This document shows, one piece after another, positions 8,293 through 15,906 of a DNA stretch of 52,432 nt. Source of the DNA: Clostridiales bacterium (lineage in GTDB: Bacteria > Bacillota_A > Clostridia > Peptostreptococcales > Anaerovoracaceae); NCBI GenBank assembly GCA_024697655.1, contig JAILFI010000120.1, positions 1-52,432 on the forward strand, written 5' to 3'. Under the pieces are notes generated by a model that was given only the letters and a program-made list of their open reading frames with translations, was not told where the DNA came from and searched no databases. Each line of letters starts with the position of its first letter. The stretch's first letter is position 1. The translations under genes were made by a program, and so were the position numbers.

Positions 8293-9057
8293 TCATATCC
8301 CCCCGCACTTGCTGCAGGGTGTATAACCGCGGCTTTCCGCGTCTTCCAGATCCATCGGCACGACATATTTGTCCACCTGGCTGCACGTGCCGCGGTGATA
8401 GACTTCCCCGTACGCCGGATAGCAATATACGAGACTCCCGTAAGGAAGGTTTTCCGAATCGCAGATCGTACAGGGGGTATAGTGCCGTTTGACCTCCTGT
8501 GTCAGAACGACCTCGCGCGGCTCATTCGCGACAAACAGACAGGACTCCGTATGGTAGCGTTCTCCGCGCTGCGGGAAGACCCATACTGTCACACTGCCGC
8601 CGTCCGTTTCCATTTCTTCGAACGGCATCGGGTCCGTCAGACAGTCTTTGCCGATCCACGCGCGCGCCACGATACCGGTCGTGATCCGCGGCCTCTTCGC
8701 AAGCGGGAACGGCAACGGCAGATCCACATCCGTCACGACCGTGCAGGAGATGATCCCGTCGATCCCGCCGCGTGTGGTCAGATACCTTAAGTTCCTGACA
8801 TCGGTACGCCCGACATCGCCGCATTCCTCATAGATCCGCGATTCCAGAGCGGGCTCAAAGAGTGCTCCGGTGCGCACCGCATAACTGTCCAGCGCGAGCT
8901 TTGCTGTCTCATCCGCCGTGATCTGCATGACCGCACCTTCGATACCTATGATCCGGATCAGAAACGCGATGGTCATCACGCCCAGAATGAACAGCGGCAG
9001 GACGATCGCCGCCTCCACGGTATAACTGCCGTCCTCGCTTCTAATACGTGTGCGCAT
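8293..9057 (-). CDS. TadE-like pseudopilin with duplicated C-terminal Cys/His motif
   Basis: The N-terminus, SEDGSYTVEAAIVLPLFIL (7-25), is a TadE-like leader: Gly, then conserved Glu15, then one membrane helix (about 16-38). The rest is predicted extracytoplasmic. Residues 158-251 contain two tandem copies of H-x3-C-x22-C-x2-C: H169, C173, C196, C199 and H221, C225, C248, C251, each ending YTPCxxC. This pattern resembles Ada-type zinc-binding modules seen at the ends of some secreted nucleases. It starts inside the 3' end of the DUF5702 gene (17-base overlap), with AAGGAG upstream, so the two are translationally coupled. The pseudopilin call is firm; metal binding is inferred. Confidence 0.8.
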   Translation of the reverse strand: MRTRIRSEDGSYTVEAAIVLPLFILGVMTIAFLIRIIGIEGAVMQITADETAKLALDSYAVRTGALFEPALESRIYEECGDVGRTDVRNLRYLTTRGGIDGIISCTVVTDVDLPLPFPLAKRPRITTGIVARAWIGKDCLTDPMPFEEMETDGGSVTVWVFPQRGERYHTESCLFVANEPREVVLTQEVKRHYTPCTICDSENLPYGSLVYCYPAYGEVYHRGTCSQVDKYVVPMDLEDAESRGYTPCSKCGGI

Positions 9058-10279
9058 AATCGTACTCCTTCCCGCGGACGGTCACATGCATGTCGAAGCC
9101 CAGATAATGATCCCGGATCAGAAAGGATGCATCGTGCAATCCCTGCATATTGATCTGGATAAGATCCATCACCCGCAGCGTCTTGACCGTTCCGTCCATG
9201 AAAAACAAAAAGACCTGCAGGTAGTCGCGATATCCGAGGCCGGTACTGACACTCGTATCGATATACCCTTCTTCCGCTCCGTCGATGACGGATTGCAAAT
9301 CTGTCGCCCAGGTATCGGCGGTCTTATAAAACGGCAGCTTTTTCCCATGCTCCAGAATGCGCACATCGTTCTCCGCCTCCGCAAGCGCCCATGCCTCCGC
9401 AAGCATCATCTCTACCAAAAGCGCACCGGGTCCCGGCGCAATGAGAAGCGCTGCGGCAGAGAGTTCTTCCATCTTCTGCGGATCGCTGACAAGGAAAATC
9501 AGGTTCGCCGCATTGCGCAGCAGCACGAGCTCCCGCCGGAACGCTTCCCGGTTCTCCCGGTCGGACATGCCGCCTTCCAGGATATACTCCGCCTCATACC
9601 GGAAAAATGTCTCCCTGCCAACGTCCTGATCCTGCGCGTTCCGGAACTCCCGCATAATATACAGATCAAACAGATAGTTGTCTGTCCCTCGTGAAAAGAT
9701 CTCCGTCAAACCGCCGGAAAACGCCTGTTTGACCGTCTCCCAGAGACTGCCGCTGGCAGCACCGCCCGAAGGCAGCGCGCGGATCACCCGGCTGCTGCGC
9801 AGGATCCGGTCTCCTTCAAGATCGAGCGGGGTTTCATCCCCCAGTCCGAATGTGCTGTCTTCGAGCAGCCCGCGGGCCAGTGCGTATTTGGTGTAGCTGA
9901 CCGCTTCCCGACGGAACAGCGCTGTATCCAGGAGACAGTATGCGGACAGATCGACCGTCAGTCCGCTCCACCGGATCCTGTCGTTCTCCATAAAGGAAGC
10001 GGCTGCGTACATCGTTGCAGCCTCCTGCGCATCCCGGCTGCTGCCGCGGTACGCGACGATCCCATACTCTTCTTTCAGGGCCGTGTCATACTCCGTCAGA
10101 ACGGACCTGCCTGCCAGATGCAGAACGCTTTCCGTATAACTGCGGTCCGTTATCAATCCGGCGCCGTAAATATACACGGATGCCAAAGAGACCATCCCCG
10201 CAAGAACCAGCAGGAGAAAGATCATGGAACTGCCTTTTTCGTTTCGTACCGCGCGGAACGCGCGCCGCAGCGCTGCCAT
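9041..10279 (-). CDS. DUF5702-type Tad pilus-associated membrane protein (TadG-like)
   Basis: The 412-residue protein begins with a basic stretch and one N-terminal membrane helix (about 20-42, GSSMIFLLLVLAGMVSL), followed by a large extracytoplasmic domain rich in helices. This layout, the size, and the place between two TadE-like genes match DUF5702 proteins of clostridial Tad loci, which appear to stand in for TadG. I start at ATG 10279, directly after AGGAGGTCTTT; the longer frame enters the upstream tadE gene. It lies 10 bases after that gene and overlaps the next by 17 bases. Role in pilus assembly or anchoring is inferred from context. Confidence 0.75.
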   Translation of the reverse strand: MAALRRAFRAVRNEKGSSMIFLLLVLAGMVSLASVYIYGAGLITDRSYTESVLHLAGRSVLTEYDTALKEEYGIVAYRGSSRDAQEAATMYAAASFMENDRIRWSGLTVDLSAYCLLDTALFRREAVSYTKYALARGLLEDSTFGLGDETPLDLEGDRILRSSRVIRALPSGGAASGSLWETVKQAFSGGLTEIFSRGTDNYLFDLYIMREFRNAQDQDVGRETFFRYEAEYILEGGMSDRENREAFRRELVLLRNAANLIFLVSDPQKMEELSAAALLIAPGPGALLVEMMLAEAWALAEAENDVRILEHGKKLPFYKTADTWATDLQSVIDGAEEGYIDTSVSTGLGYRDYLQVFLFFMDGTVKTLRVMDLIQINMQGLHDASFLIRDHYLGFDMHVTVRGKEYDYAHTY

Positions 10280-10289
10280 AAAGACCTCC

Positions 10290-10727
10290 TTATTGAAACA
10301 GATCCCACAGACGGATCTCCGTCTTCTCATTGCAGATATACTGGTGAGCCGATAAAGTCCTGCGGCGGCCGGCAACGCCCGGCATCCGGCTCTTCATGAC
10401 CGCCGTCTTTTCACCGGCTGAGCACGGGCGGATGCCGTAAACAGCAGTTGTGACCGGGACCCCGGAGGATCCTTCGTTGTACAGAGTCACCGTTCCGGCT
10501 TTTCGCCCGGCTTCGCGGATCACAGCGCGCCGGACGGCGGATGCCGCGGCTGTTTCATCAAACAGATAGAGCATGCCGTAGATCATGACAGTCAATGCCA
10601 GGATCACGACCGGAAACACCATCGCCGCCTCCACCATCGTGCTGCCCTTCTTTTCTTTCAGTTTTCTTATCCCGTGCCGCAGCACCTGCTTTTGCCGGCG
10701 CCGCCTTAGCGCTCTTTTAGAAGCCAT
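10290..10727 (-). CDS. TadE-like pseudopilin
   Basis: The 145-residue protein has a very basic N-terminus, then KKGSTMVEAAMVFPVVILAL (about 36-55): Gly, the conserved Glu five residues after it, and a single membrane helix, as in TadE minor pseudopilins processed by the Tad prepilin peptidase. The remainder is a short extracytoplasmic region with two cysteines. The start at 10727 overlaps the 3' end of flp by 11 bases, so translation is probably coupled; a GAGG lies upstream. Second gene of the flp operon. Confidence 0.8.
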   Translation of the reverse strand: MASKRALRRRRQKQVLRHGIRKLKEKKGSTMVEAAMVFPVVILALTVMIYGMLYLFDETAAASAVRRAVIREAGRKAGTVTLYNEGSSGVPVTTAVYGIRPCSAGEKTAVMKSRMPGVAGRRRTLSAHQYICNEKTEIRLWDLFQ

Positions 10728-10896
10728 TATTGAGCGCCTCGAACGTTCGGTTGACAAACGCGGTGATCTCCGTTTTAAAGATCAGCCCAAGTACGATGGC
10801 GATGGCGACGAGGATCGCGACCTGCACCATTTCCATGCCGCCTTCTTCCGAAAGAACGCCCGCCATCCGTTGGCAATACTGTTGTATTCTTTTCAT
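10717..10896 (-). CDS. flp: Flp-type (type IVb) major pilin
   Basis: This short gene codes 59 residues: a basic leader, then SEEGGMEMVQVAILVAIAIV and a single hydrophobic helix ending near FKTEITAFVNRTFEAL. Size, the Gly-Gly cleavage region (about residues 19-20), the helix and the place at the head of a tadE-DUF5702-tadE series identify an Flp1-like pilin. Gln25 stands where many Flp pilins have Glu. The start ATG 10896 follows AAGGAGAAAGAAA. It has its own strong promoter at 10969-10997. It would be the main subunit of the Tad pilus; no prepilin peptidase is in the window. Confidence 0.83.
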   Translation of the reverse strand: MKRIQQYCQRMAGVLSEEGGMEMVQVAILVAIAIVLGLIFKTEITAFVNRTFEALNNGF

Positions 10897-10943
10897 TTTC
10901 TTTCTCCTTAAACATTTTCCGTACCGGTTTCATCACTTGATTA

Positions 10944-10957
10944 CCATATTTTTCCTG
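10944..10957 (-). promoter_or_regulatory. Tad box, flp copy
   Basis: Minus-strand CAGGAAAAATATGG lies about 5-18 bases downstream of the predicted flp transcription start and fits GGAAAWAWATGG. The same pattern, at comparable positions, occurs in the tadZ and cpaF promoters. Function as an operator is inferred. Confidence 0.45.
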
Positions 10958-10968
10958 CTCGCAAAACG

Positions 10969-10997
10969 AGTCTACATCGGATGTAAATATATGTCAA
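10969..10997 (-). promoter_or_regulatory. flp operon promoter
   Basis: TTGACA (10992-10997), a 17-base spacer, and TAGACT (10969-10974) on the minus strand form a near-consensus sigma-A promoter 73 bases upstream of the flp start codon. Confidence 0.75.
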
Positions 10998-11055
10998 TTA
11001 TAACTTCCAAAAATACCCATTTAGAACAAAGAGGGAAACCATGGCACCGATTCCC

Positions 11056-11084
11056 TTTATCATTTCCTTTGAAAATGGTATAAT
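11056..11084 (+). promoter_or_regulatory. hisK-family gene promoter (extended -10)
   Basis: TGG-TATAAT (11076-11084) is a perfect extended -10, with a weak -35 (TTTATC, 11056-11061). The start codon at 11115 follows after about 24 transcribed bases. It is divergent from the flp promoter. Confidence 0.65.
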
Positions 11085-11114
11085 ACGCTCTGTTTAATGA
11101 GAGAAAGGAACCCT

Positions 11115-11912
11115 ATGCTGCTCTACGATTACCACACACATACAGATTTTTCGGATGACAGCGATACCCCCATGACCGAAATGGTCGAAAAAGCGGTCAG
11201 CCTCGGCATCAAACACCTTGCCATTACCGACCACTATGACCCTGGGTATCCGGATCCTCTGTTCCCGTTTATTCTTGATGAAGAAAACTACTATCCCGCT
11301 GTCCTGGAACACCAGGAACGTTACAAAGACAGGATCGACATTGCCAAGGGGATGGAGATCGGGATCATGCAGGGACAGTTTGAAGAAGCATCCCGTGCAG
11401 TGCACGCCCACGACTACGATTTCCTGATCGGCTCCTTCCACTGCATGCGCTGCGGCGATCTGTACAACTATGATTTTGCGCATGCGGACCGTGAAGCGCT
11501 GACGGAAGATTACTATGTCTACATTTATGAATGCCTGCAGGTATACAAAGACTACGATGTGCTGGGGCATATGACGCTGATCGACCGCTATGCGGGTGAC
11601 CCTGCGGTCGACTACACACCATATATGGAACAGATCCGTGAGATCCTGAAACTCGTGATCGAAGACGGCAAAGGCATCGAACTCAATACTTCGAATTTCA
11701 AATATGGCACTTCCCTCTGGCTCCCGCGCAAAGAGATCCTGGCGGCCTACAAAGAACTGGGCGGTGAGATCTTCACCATGGGTTCCGACACGCACGAAAC
11801 GGTCCATTTCATGGATCATTTCAATGAAGCGGAATCGCTCGTGACCTCACTTGGTTTCAAATACTACTGTACATATAAGGACCACGAACCGGCATTCCAC
11901 AGATTCGACTGA
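11115..11912 (+). CDS. PHP-domain histidinol-phosphatase family protein (HisK type)
   Basis: The 265-residue protein is a polymerase-and-histidinol-phosphatase (PHP) domain metallohydrolase. Motifs in order: YDYHTHTDFSDDS at the N-terminus, ITDHYDPG, the GMEIG glutamate, IGSFHCM, GHMTLIDRY and GSDTHE, which together supply the trinuclear metal site. HisK removes phosphate from histidinol phosphate in histidine synthesis, but other PHP phosphatases look alike and no his genes are nearby. I choose ATG 11115 (MLLYDYHTHT) behind AAAGGA rather than the ATG 18 bases earlier. It sits alone on the plus strand in the middle of the minus-strand Tad locus and is followed by a strong terminator. Confidence 0.85.
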   Translation: MLLYDYHTHTDFSDDSDTPMTEMVEKAVSLGIKHLAITDHYDPGYPDPLFPFILDEENYYPAVLEHQERYKDRIDIAKGMEIGIMQGQFEEASRAVHAHDYDFLIGSFHCMRCGDLYNYDFAHADREALTEDYYVYIYECLQVYKDYDVLGHMTLIDRYAGDPAVDYTPYMEQIREILKLVIEDGKGIELNTSNFKYGTSLWLPRKEILAAYKELGGEIFTMGSDTHETVHFMDHFNEAESLVTSLGFKYYCTYKDHEPAFHRFD

Positions 11913-11935
11913 CGGTTCTTAATAACGGCATAATA

Positions 11936-11973
11936 AAAAGAGCGCCTGCGGCGAAAGCCGCACGGCGCTTTTT
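11936..11973. terminator. Terminator between hisK-family gene and ycxB-like gene
   Basis: The stem AGCGCC-TGCGGC, GAAA loop, GCCGCA-CGGCGCT (11941-11969) has one bulge and is flanked by AAAAAG and TTTTT. It can serve both convergent genes. Confidence 0.85.
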
Positions 11974-12005
11974 GATCCTTTCGGCACAGATGAAATCTTT
12001 CTGTT

Positions 12006-12527
12006 CTACTGCAGTTTGTTCCGGCGCATCGCCATGCTGATGCAGTGCCCGTCGAGGAAGAGCCGCAGCTGCCTGCACTCCTCTTCCGTCAATTCGGTCT
12101 TGTCGATGACGATAACGACCAGATCTGACGTATAAAGATAGAACGCTTCCGGCTTCTCCCAGATCTGATTGACATCATTGTATTTGATGCGGAGGTAGTC
12201 CTTGACCCGGTACCCGCGCACACGGAAACCGCTCTTCTCCAGGAACACGGTATACTCATCGCTGCCGATCTGACGGATCGATCTGTTCAGCACTTTTTTG
12301 GCTGTCGAGCGCGAGATCCATATAAATTCGAGCGCAAAGAGCAGCGCGCCGATCGCGAGCACCAGCGCCGGATCTTTGTATCCCCGGATCAGGAAGTACA
12401 CGCCGAACATGATCGCGACGGCAACTGCGCCCAGAGCAAGCCTGCGCTGCCAGACAGATACGAGATTGCTGGCGATTTTATTGAGCAGCGGTTTGGTCAG
12501 ATGTCCTTTATATCTTAATTCCTCCAT
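12006..12527 (-). CDS. YcxB-like membrane protein
   Basis: The 173-residue protein has two predicted membrane helices (about 31-49 and 54-70) and a C-terminal domain (about 75-165) with the KYNDVNQIWEKPEAFYLY and VVIVIDKTELTEEE pattern typical of the YcxB-like C-terminal domain. Function of that family is unknown. ATG 12527 has GGAGG upstream. It lies 75 bases after tadC; a weak extended -10 promoter overlaps the tadC stop, so it may have its own start. It ends at a strong terminator and separates the Tad motor genes from the pilin genes. Confidence 0.72.
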   Translation of the reverse strand: MEELRYKGHLTKPLLNKIASNLVSVWQRRLALGAVAVAIMFGVYFLIRGYKDPALVLAIGALLFALEFIWISRSTAKKVLNRSIRQIGSDEYTVFLEKSGFRVRGYRVKDYLRIKYNDVNQIWEKPEAFYLYTSDLVVIVIDKTELTEEECRQLRLFLDGHCISMAMRRNKLQ

Positions 12528-12595
12528 CGAGGGTTCCTCCTGTTTACTCCCGCAAAACTGCTTTCCATTGCGGTCCGATATACACATGCCTGTAT

Positions 12596-12604
12596 AGTAT
12601 ATCA
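12596..12604 (-). promoter_or_regulatory. Possible extended -10 promoter for the ycxB-like gene
   Basis: TGA-TATACT reads on the minus strand across the tadC stop codon (TATACT at 12596-12601). No convincing -35 is seen. Confidence 0.35.
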
Positions 12605-13675
12605 CATTTCGAACAACGCGGGGGAAACAGTTACAAGAACAAGGACACAAAGCAGGATCGCCAGCGGTATGGTAAGTTTGGTCTCCGCAAGGCGTCCCTT
12701 TTCTTCCGACTGCTTTTTTCTCTCAAACCACAGCAGTTCGCTTTCTTCGCGCAGTTTGACCGAAAGGTCCGTCCCGCGTTCGATGTTGTCCCCCAGGATC
12801 CCGGCGATCCGTGTCAGTTCCCGCACACCGCTGCGCTCCGCAAAGGCACGGAACTCCGCATGGACCGGTGCGTTGGTCTGTGCTGCTTTGTCCCTGATCT
12901 TCTGCATCTGTCCGGCAAAATACGTATCTCCTGTTATCTCCTCCATCGCCCGCCGGAACGCCGCTTCCGGAACAGCACCGGCGCCGAGCAGCAGGACCAG
13001 TTTGTGCAGGAATTCGGGCAGTTCCCTGATGACCGATTCCCGTGCTTCCTTTTCCTTCTTTTCGATGACTGAGAACCTGCTCCGGTACAAATAGTATACC
13101 GCCGCCGAAAAAAGCAGCATCAAAAGCGGCAGCATGGACCGGCCGTTCTCCGTCCACACAAGCCTGGTGCCGTCATCAAGCGACTGCGGCAGATAGACGA
13201 TCTGCTGTGTCCGGTCACTGTCCAGTTCCCGCGCCGCCTGATCGATCTTTCGCCTGATCAGATCTTCATACGACTCCGACGCCAACGTCCGTTCCGTCTG
13301 GGGGTGCTCGCTGTAAGCGCCGAGATAGACTGCCCTGTCCTCGGTGACCGTCCCGCGCTCCGTCACAGCGTATACCTTCATATCGATCGAAACGGCGCCA
13401 CCGTCCTCCGCCGGACGTTCCAGCGCAACCAGATCGTCTCCGTCGTAGACCGCGCCGGGAGTCCCCGCGAACTCTCTGCAGGCAGCATAACTGAAAACCA
13501 CCAGAAACGCCGCCAGCACAGCCAAAGCCCTTCTGCGTCTCCGGTCCCTGTAAGCAGAGAGCTCCGCCTCATAGCTGCCCTCCCCGTACAGATCCCGGTA
13601 CCGCGAGGCGAGCTGCGCTTCTTCGGCTGACAGATATTTTTTTGCGGTTTTTCTGACGATATGCCGCTTGTTCAT
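12602..13675 (-). CDS. tadC: Tad pilus inner-membrane platform protein TadC (T2SF family)
   Basis: TadC pairs with TadB to form the membrane platform on which the CpaF ATPase acts. The 357-residue protein has a basic N-terminal cytoplasmic segment, a first membrane helix (about 49-66), about 115 predicted extracytoplasmic residues, a second helix (about 181-200), a cytoplasmic T2SF-type domain (ELPEFLHKLVLLLGAGAVPEAAFRRAM), and a last helix at the C-terminus. The large external loop ends with a YLPQSLDDGTRLVWTENG segment that I recall from other clostridial TadC-like proteins. It follows tadB by 41 bases. Confidence 0.85.
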   Translation of the reverse strand: MNKRHIVRKTAKKYLSAEEAQLASRYRDLYGEGSYEAELSAYRDRRRRRALAVLAAFLVVFSYAACREFAGTPGAVYDGDDLVALERPAEDGGAVSIDMKVYAVTERGTVTEDRAVYLGAYSEHPQTERTLASESYEDLIRRKIDQAARELDSDRTQQIVYLPQSLDDGTRLVWTENGRSMLPLLMLLFSAAVYYLYRSRFSVIEKKEKEARESVIRELPEFLHKLVLLLGAGAVPEAAFRRAMEEITGDTYFAGQMQKIRDKAAQTNAPVHAEFRAFAERSGVRELTRIAGILGDNIERGTDLSVKLREESELLWFERKKQSEEKGRLAETKLTIPLAILLCVLVLVTVSPALFEM

Positions 13676-13716
13676 ACCCTCTTCCTTTCTTTTCCGCGGT
13701 GCGGTTGAAAACGCTG

Positions 13717-14469
13717 TCAGATCCGGATGTCCAGCAGCTTCTGCGTCATCAGAAACGCAACGGCGATCCCGGCAAGTGCCGCTGTCATGATCAGCCTGCC
13801 GGAGATGGTCGTGTACAGAACGGACAGATACTCCGGCGAGAACACATTGAGTCCCATGATGACCAGGACCGGCATCACCGATATGATCCTCCCTTCCAGT
13901 TGTTTCTGTGCGGTCAGCGTACGGATCTCACGGCGCACTGCCATCTTGTCCGTCATGATCGAAGAAGTATTGCGGATCACTTCCTCCATATCGCCGCCCA
14001 GTTTCCTGCAGAGCACATAGACCTCCACAAAGTCACGAATGTCCTCACTGCCGCTGCGGTCCGCAAGATCCCGCAGAAGCGCCGCCTCATCGCCCCGCTC
14101 TTCCCGGACAGCCCTGTTGATGGCTGCCAGTTCCCGGCAAAGCGGAGAAGACGGAGGATAGATGACAAGCAGTGTCTGTTCCGCATCTTCCAGAGCGCGT
14201 TCCAGCTGCCTGCCCGCGGCAACCGATGAAGCGACTGCGTACAGGAAATCCCTGAACTGCGTCTCCAGCAGCGCCTTCCGGCGGCTGCCCAGATGCGCTT
14301 TATACATCGGCAGAAAAAAGACACAGGCCAGCCCGCCGGCAGCGGACAGCAGAAAGTCGTTGTAAAAGACCAGCAGCAGGAAAAACCCCGCAGCATATCC
14401 GCAGATCATAAACAGCGCCTTCTCTTTTACAGACAGAATATATCTGTCATAGCAGACCGGTTCGTTCAT
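13717..14469 (-). CDS. tadB: Tad pilus inner-membrane platform protein TadB (T2SF family)
   Basis: The 250-residue protein has two N-terminal membrane helices (about 19-37 and 40-58), a cytoplasmic T2SF domain (QFRDFLYAVASSVAAGRQLE through DFVEVYVLCRKLGGDMEEVI) and two C-terminal helices, the standard TadB layout. The start ATG 14469 shares an ATGA overlap with the stop of cpaF and has GGAGG upstream, so the two genes are translationally coupled. Partner of TadC. Confidence 0.9.
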   Translation of the reverse strand: MNEPVCYDRYILSVKEKALFMICGYAAGFFLLLVFYNDFLLSAAGGLACVFFLPMYKAHLGSRRKALLETQFRDFLYAVASSVAAGRQLERALEDAEQTLLVIYPPSSPLCRELAAINRAVREERGDEAALLRDLADRSGSEDIRDFVEVYVLCRKLGGDMEEVIRNTSSIMTDKMAVRREIRTLTAQKQLEGRIISVMPVLVIMGLNVFSPEYLSVLYTTISGRLIMTAALAGIAVAFLMTQKLLDIRI

Positions 14470-15728
14470 AGCAATTCCTCCCTGCCGCCGTTCAGTTCCC
14501 ATTTCGTTCTATCGCGCAGACTGTTCCCCGTCCGCACAAGTCCTTCCCCTCTCCGGTACACGAACAGGGGATGCAGTTCGATCTGCCCGGTGCGGGAAAG
14601 CGACAGTTCCGCAACTTCCAGCACGACCCGTCGTCTGTCGCGCAGTCTGCCAAGATGGATGATCACATCGATCCCCTCCGCGATCTGCGACCGGATTGCT
14701 TCCAGCGGAAAAGCCGTTTCCTGCAGGAACATCGACTCCAGACGGCGCAGCATACCGCGGACACTGTTGCCGTGTCCTGTGCTGAGGCTTCCGTCATGCC
14801 CGGTATTCATTGCATTGATCATATCGACGACTTCCGCACCGCGCACTTCCCCGACGATGATCCTGTCCGGGCGCATACGCAGACTCGTCCGGATGAGCTG
14901 GCTCATTCCGACCGCCCCCTTTCCCTCAGCATACTGCCGGCGGCACTCCATCCGCACCAGATTGTCCACATGCCGGATCGCCAGTTCTGCCGAATCCTCG
15001 ATCACGATCACCCGCTCCTGCGGGTCTATGTAATCGCTCAGCACATTGAGAAAGGTCGTCTTGCCGGACGATGTCCCGCCGCTGATGAAGATATTGTAGC
15101 CTGTACGCACCAGTTCCCCCAGAAATGCCGCGCAGTCTTTCGTCAGAGTCCCGAATCCGATCAGGTCTTCCATGGAGTAGCCGCTCTTCGGAAACTTGCG
15201 GATCGTAAGGACCGGACCGTTCAGGGCGATATTGCCGTATACCGCGTTGACTCTGGCACCGTCACGCGTTCTGGCATCAACGATCGGATGCAGTTCATTG
15301 ATCTCTCTGTCGACGGAGGAAGCCACCCTGCGGATCACCTCAAGCAGTGCCTGCTCCGTTTCAAAGGAAACCGGCACACGGAGCAGCCTGCCGGCTTTCT
15401 CGATGAAGACATCACTGGTCCCGTTGACCATGATCTCGGTGACCGCTGTGTCTTCCATCAGCGGATCGAGCACATACAGATCCCTGCGCAGTGCCAGGAA
15501 GACCCGGTCCGTCAGCCGCGACAGCGTTCCTGTGTCGAGCATAGTCAAACCTTCCTCCTCCAGCAGCGTGTCTTCGATCACCGCCATCGCCGCCTCGTCG
15601 TCTTTCATATTCGCTGCCAAATGCACCTGTGTCCTCGCACGGTTCACTGCCGCGCTGATATCAGCCCCTTGATAACTCTCTGCCCTGTAATCAAGGCTTT
15701 CTGTATCCAATCCCCGTCCTGTCTGCAT
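14466..15728 (-). CDS. cpaF: Tad pilus assembly ATPase CpaF/TadA
   Basis: CpaF is the secretion ATPase that powers Tad pilus extension and retraction. The 420-residue protein has an N-terminal helical domain, VTEIMVNGTSDVFIE near 96-110, Walker A GGTSSGKT at 217-224, an Asp box with VIVIEDSAEL, Walker B region MRPDRIIVGEVRGAE and a His box with HDGSLSTGHGNS. I start at ATG 15728 with AAAGGACAG upstream; the longer frame crosses a terminator and a promoter. It heads a cpaF-tadB-tadC operon with its own promoter carrying two copies of the Tad box core. Confidence 0.95.
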   Translation of the reverse strand: MQTGRGLDTESLDYRAESYQGADISAAVNRARTQVHLAANMKDDEAAMAVIEDTLLEEEGLTMLDTGTLSRLTDRVFLALRRDLYVLDPLMEDTAVTEIMVNGTSDVFIEKAGRLLRVPVSFETEQALLEVIRRVASSVDREINELHPIVDARTRDGARVNAVYGNIALNGPVLTIRKFPKSGYSMEDLIGFGTLTKDCAAFLGELVRTGYNIFISGGTSSGKTTFLNVLSDYIDPQERVIVIEDSAELAIRHVDNLVRMECRRQYAEGKGAVGMSQLIRTSLRMRPDRIIVGEVRGAEVVDMINAMNTGHDGSLSTGHGNSVRGMLRRLESMFLQETAFPLEAIRSQIAEGIDVIIHLGRLRDRRRVVLEVAELSLSRTGQIELHPLFVYRRGEGLVRTGNSLRDRTKWELNGGREELL

Positions 15729-15752
15729 GCTGCTGTCCTTTCTTTGAAATTT

Positions 15753-15766
15753 CCATTTATTTCCAT
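15753..15766 (-). promoter_or_regulatory. Tad box, cpaF copy 1
   Basis: Minus-strand ATGGAAATAAATGG overlaps the predicted start of transcription of cpaF. The identical 14 bases occur downstream of the tadZ promoter at 19566-19579. Operator function is inferred. Confidence 0.5.
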
Positions 15767-15769
15767 GTA

Positions 15770-15798
15770 AGAGTAGCACATTTATTTCTCCGGTGCAA
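15770..15798 (-). promoter_or_regulatory. cpaF operon promoter
   Basis: TTGCAC (15793-15798), 17-base spacer, and TACTCT (15770-15775) with an upstream TGC extended -10 lie between the terminator at 15822 and cpaF. A second core copy GAAATAAATG lies in the spacer (15779-15788), exactly 25 bases from the first. Confidence 0.6.
15779..15788 (-). promoter_or_regulatory. Tad box core, cpaF copy 2
   Basis: GAAATAAATG, identical to the core of copy 1 and 25 bases upstream of it, lies between the cpaF -35 and -10. The two copies bracket the -10 hexamer. Confidence 0.4.
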
Positions 15799-15821
15799 TG
15801 ATACCGTCTGCTGTTTTGTAC

Positions 15822-15854
15822 AAAAAAAAGCCCCTGCTTATTCGCAAGGGCTTT
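15822..15854 (-). terminator. Terminator of the CPA2 antiporter gene
   Basis: AAAGCCCTTGC, 6-base loop, GCAGGGGCTTT followed by TTTTTTTT on the minus strand. One mismatch in the stem. It separates the antiporter from the cpaF promoter. Confidence 0.85.
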
Positions 15855-15906
15855 GCGGTTCTTTATATATGCCGGACGTTTTGCAGAATCGCCGGAAACC
15901 TTCTGC

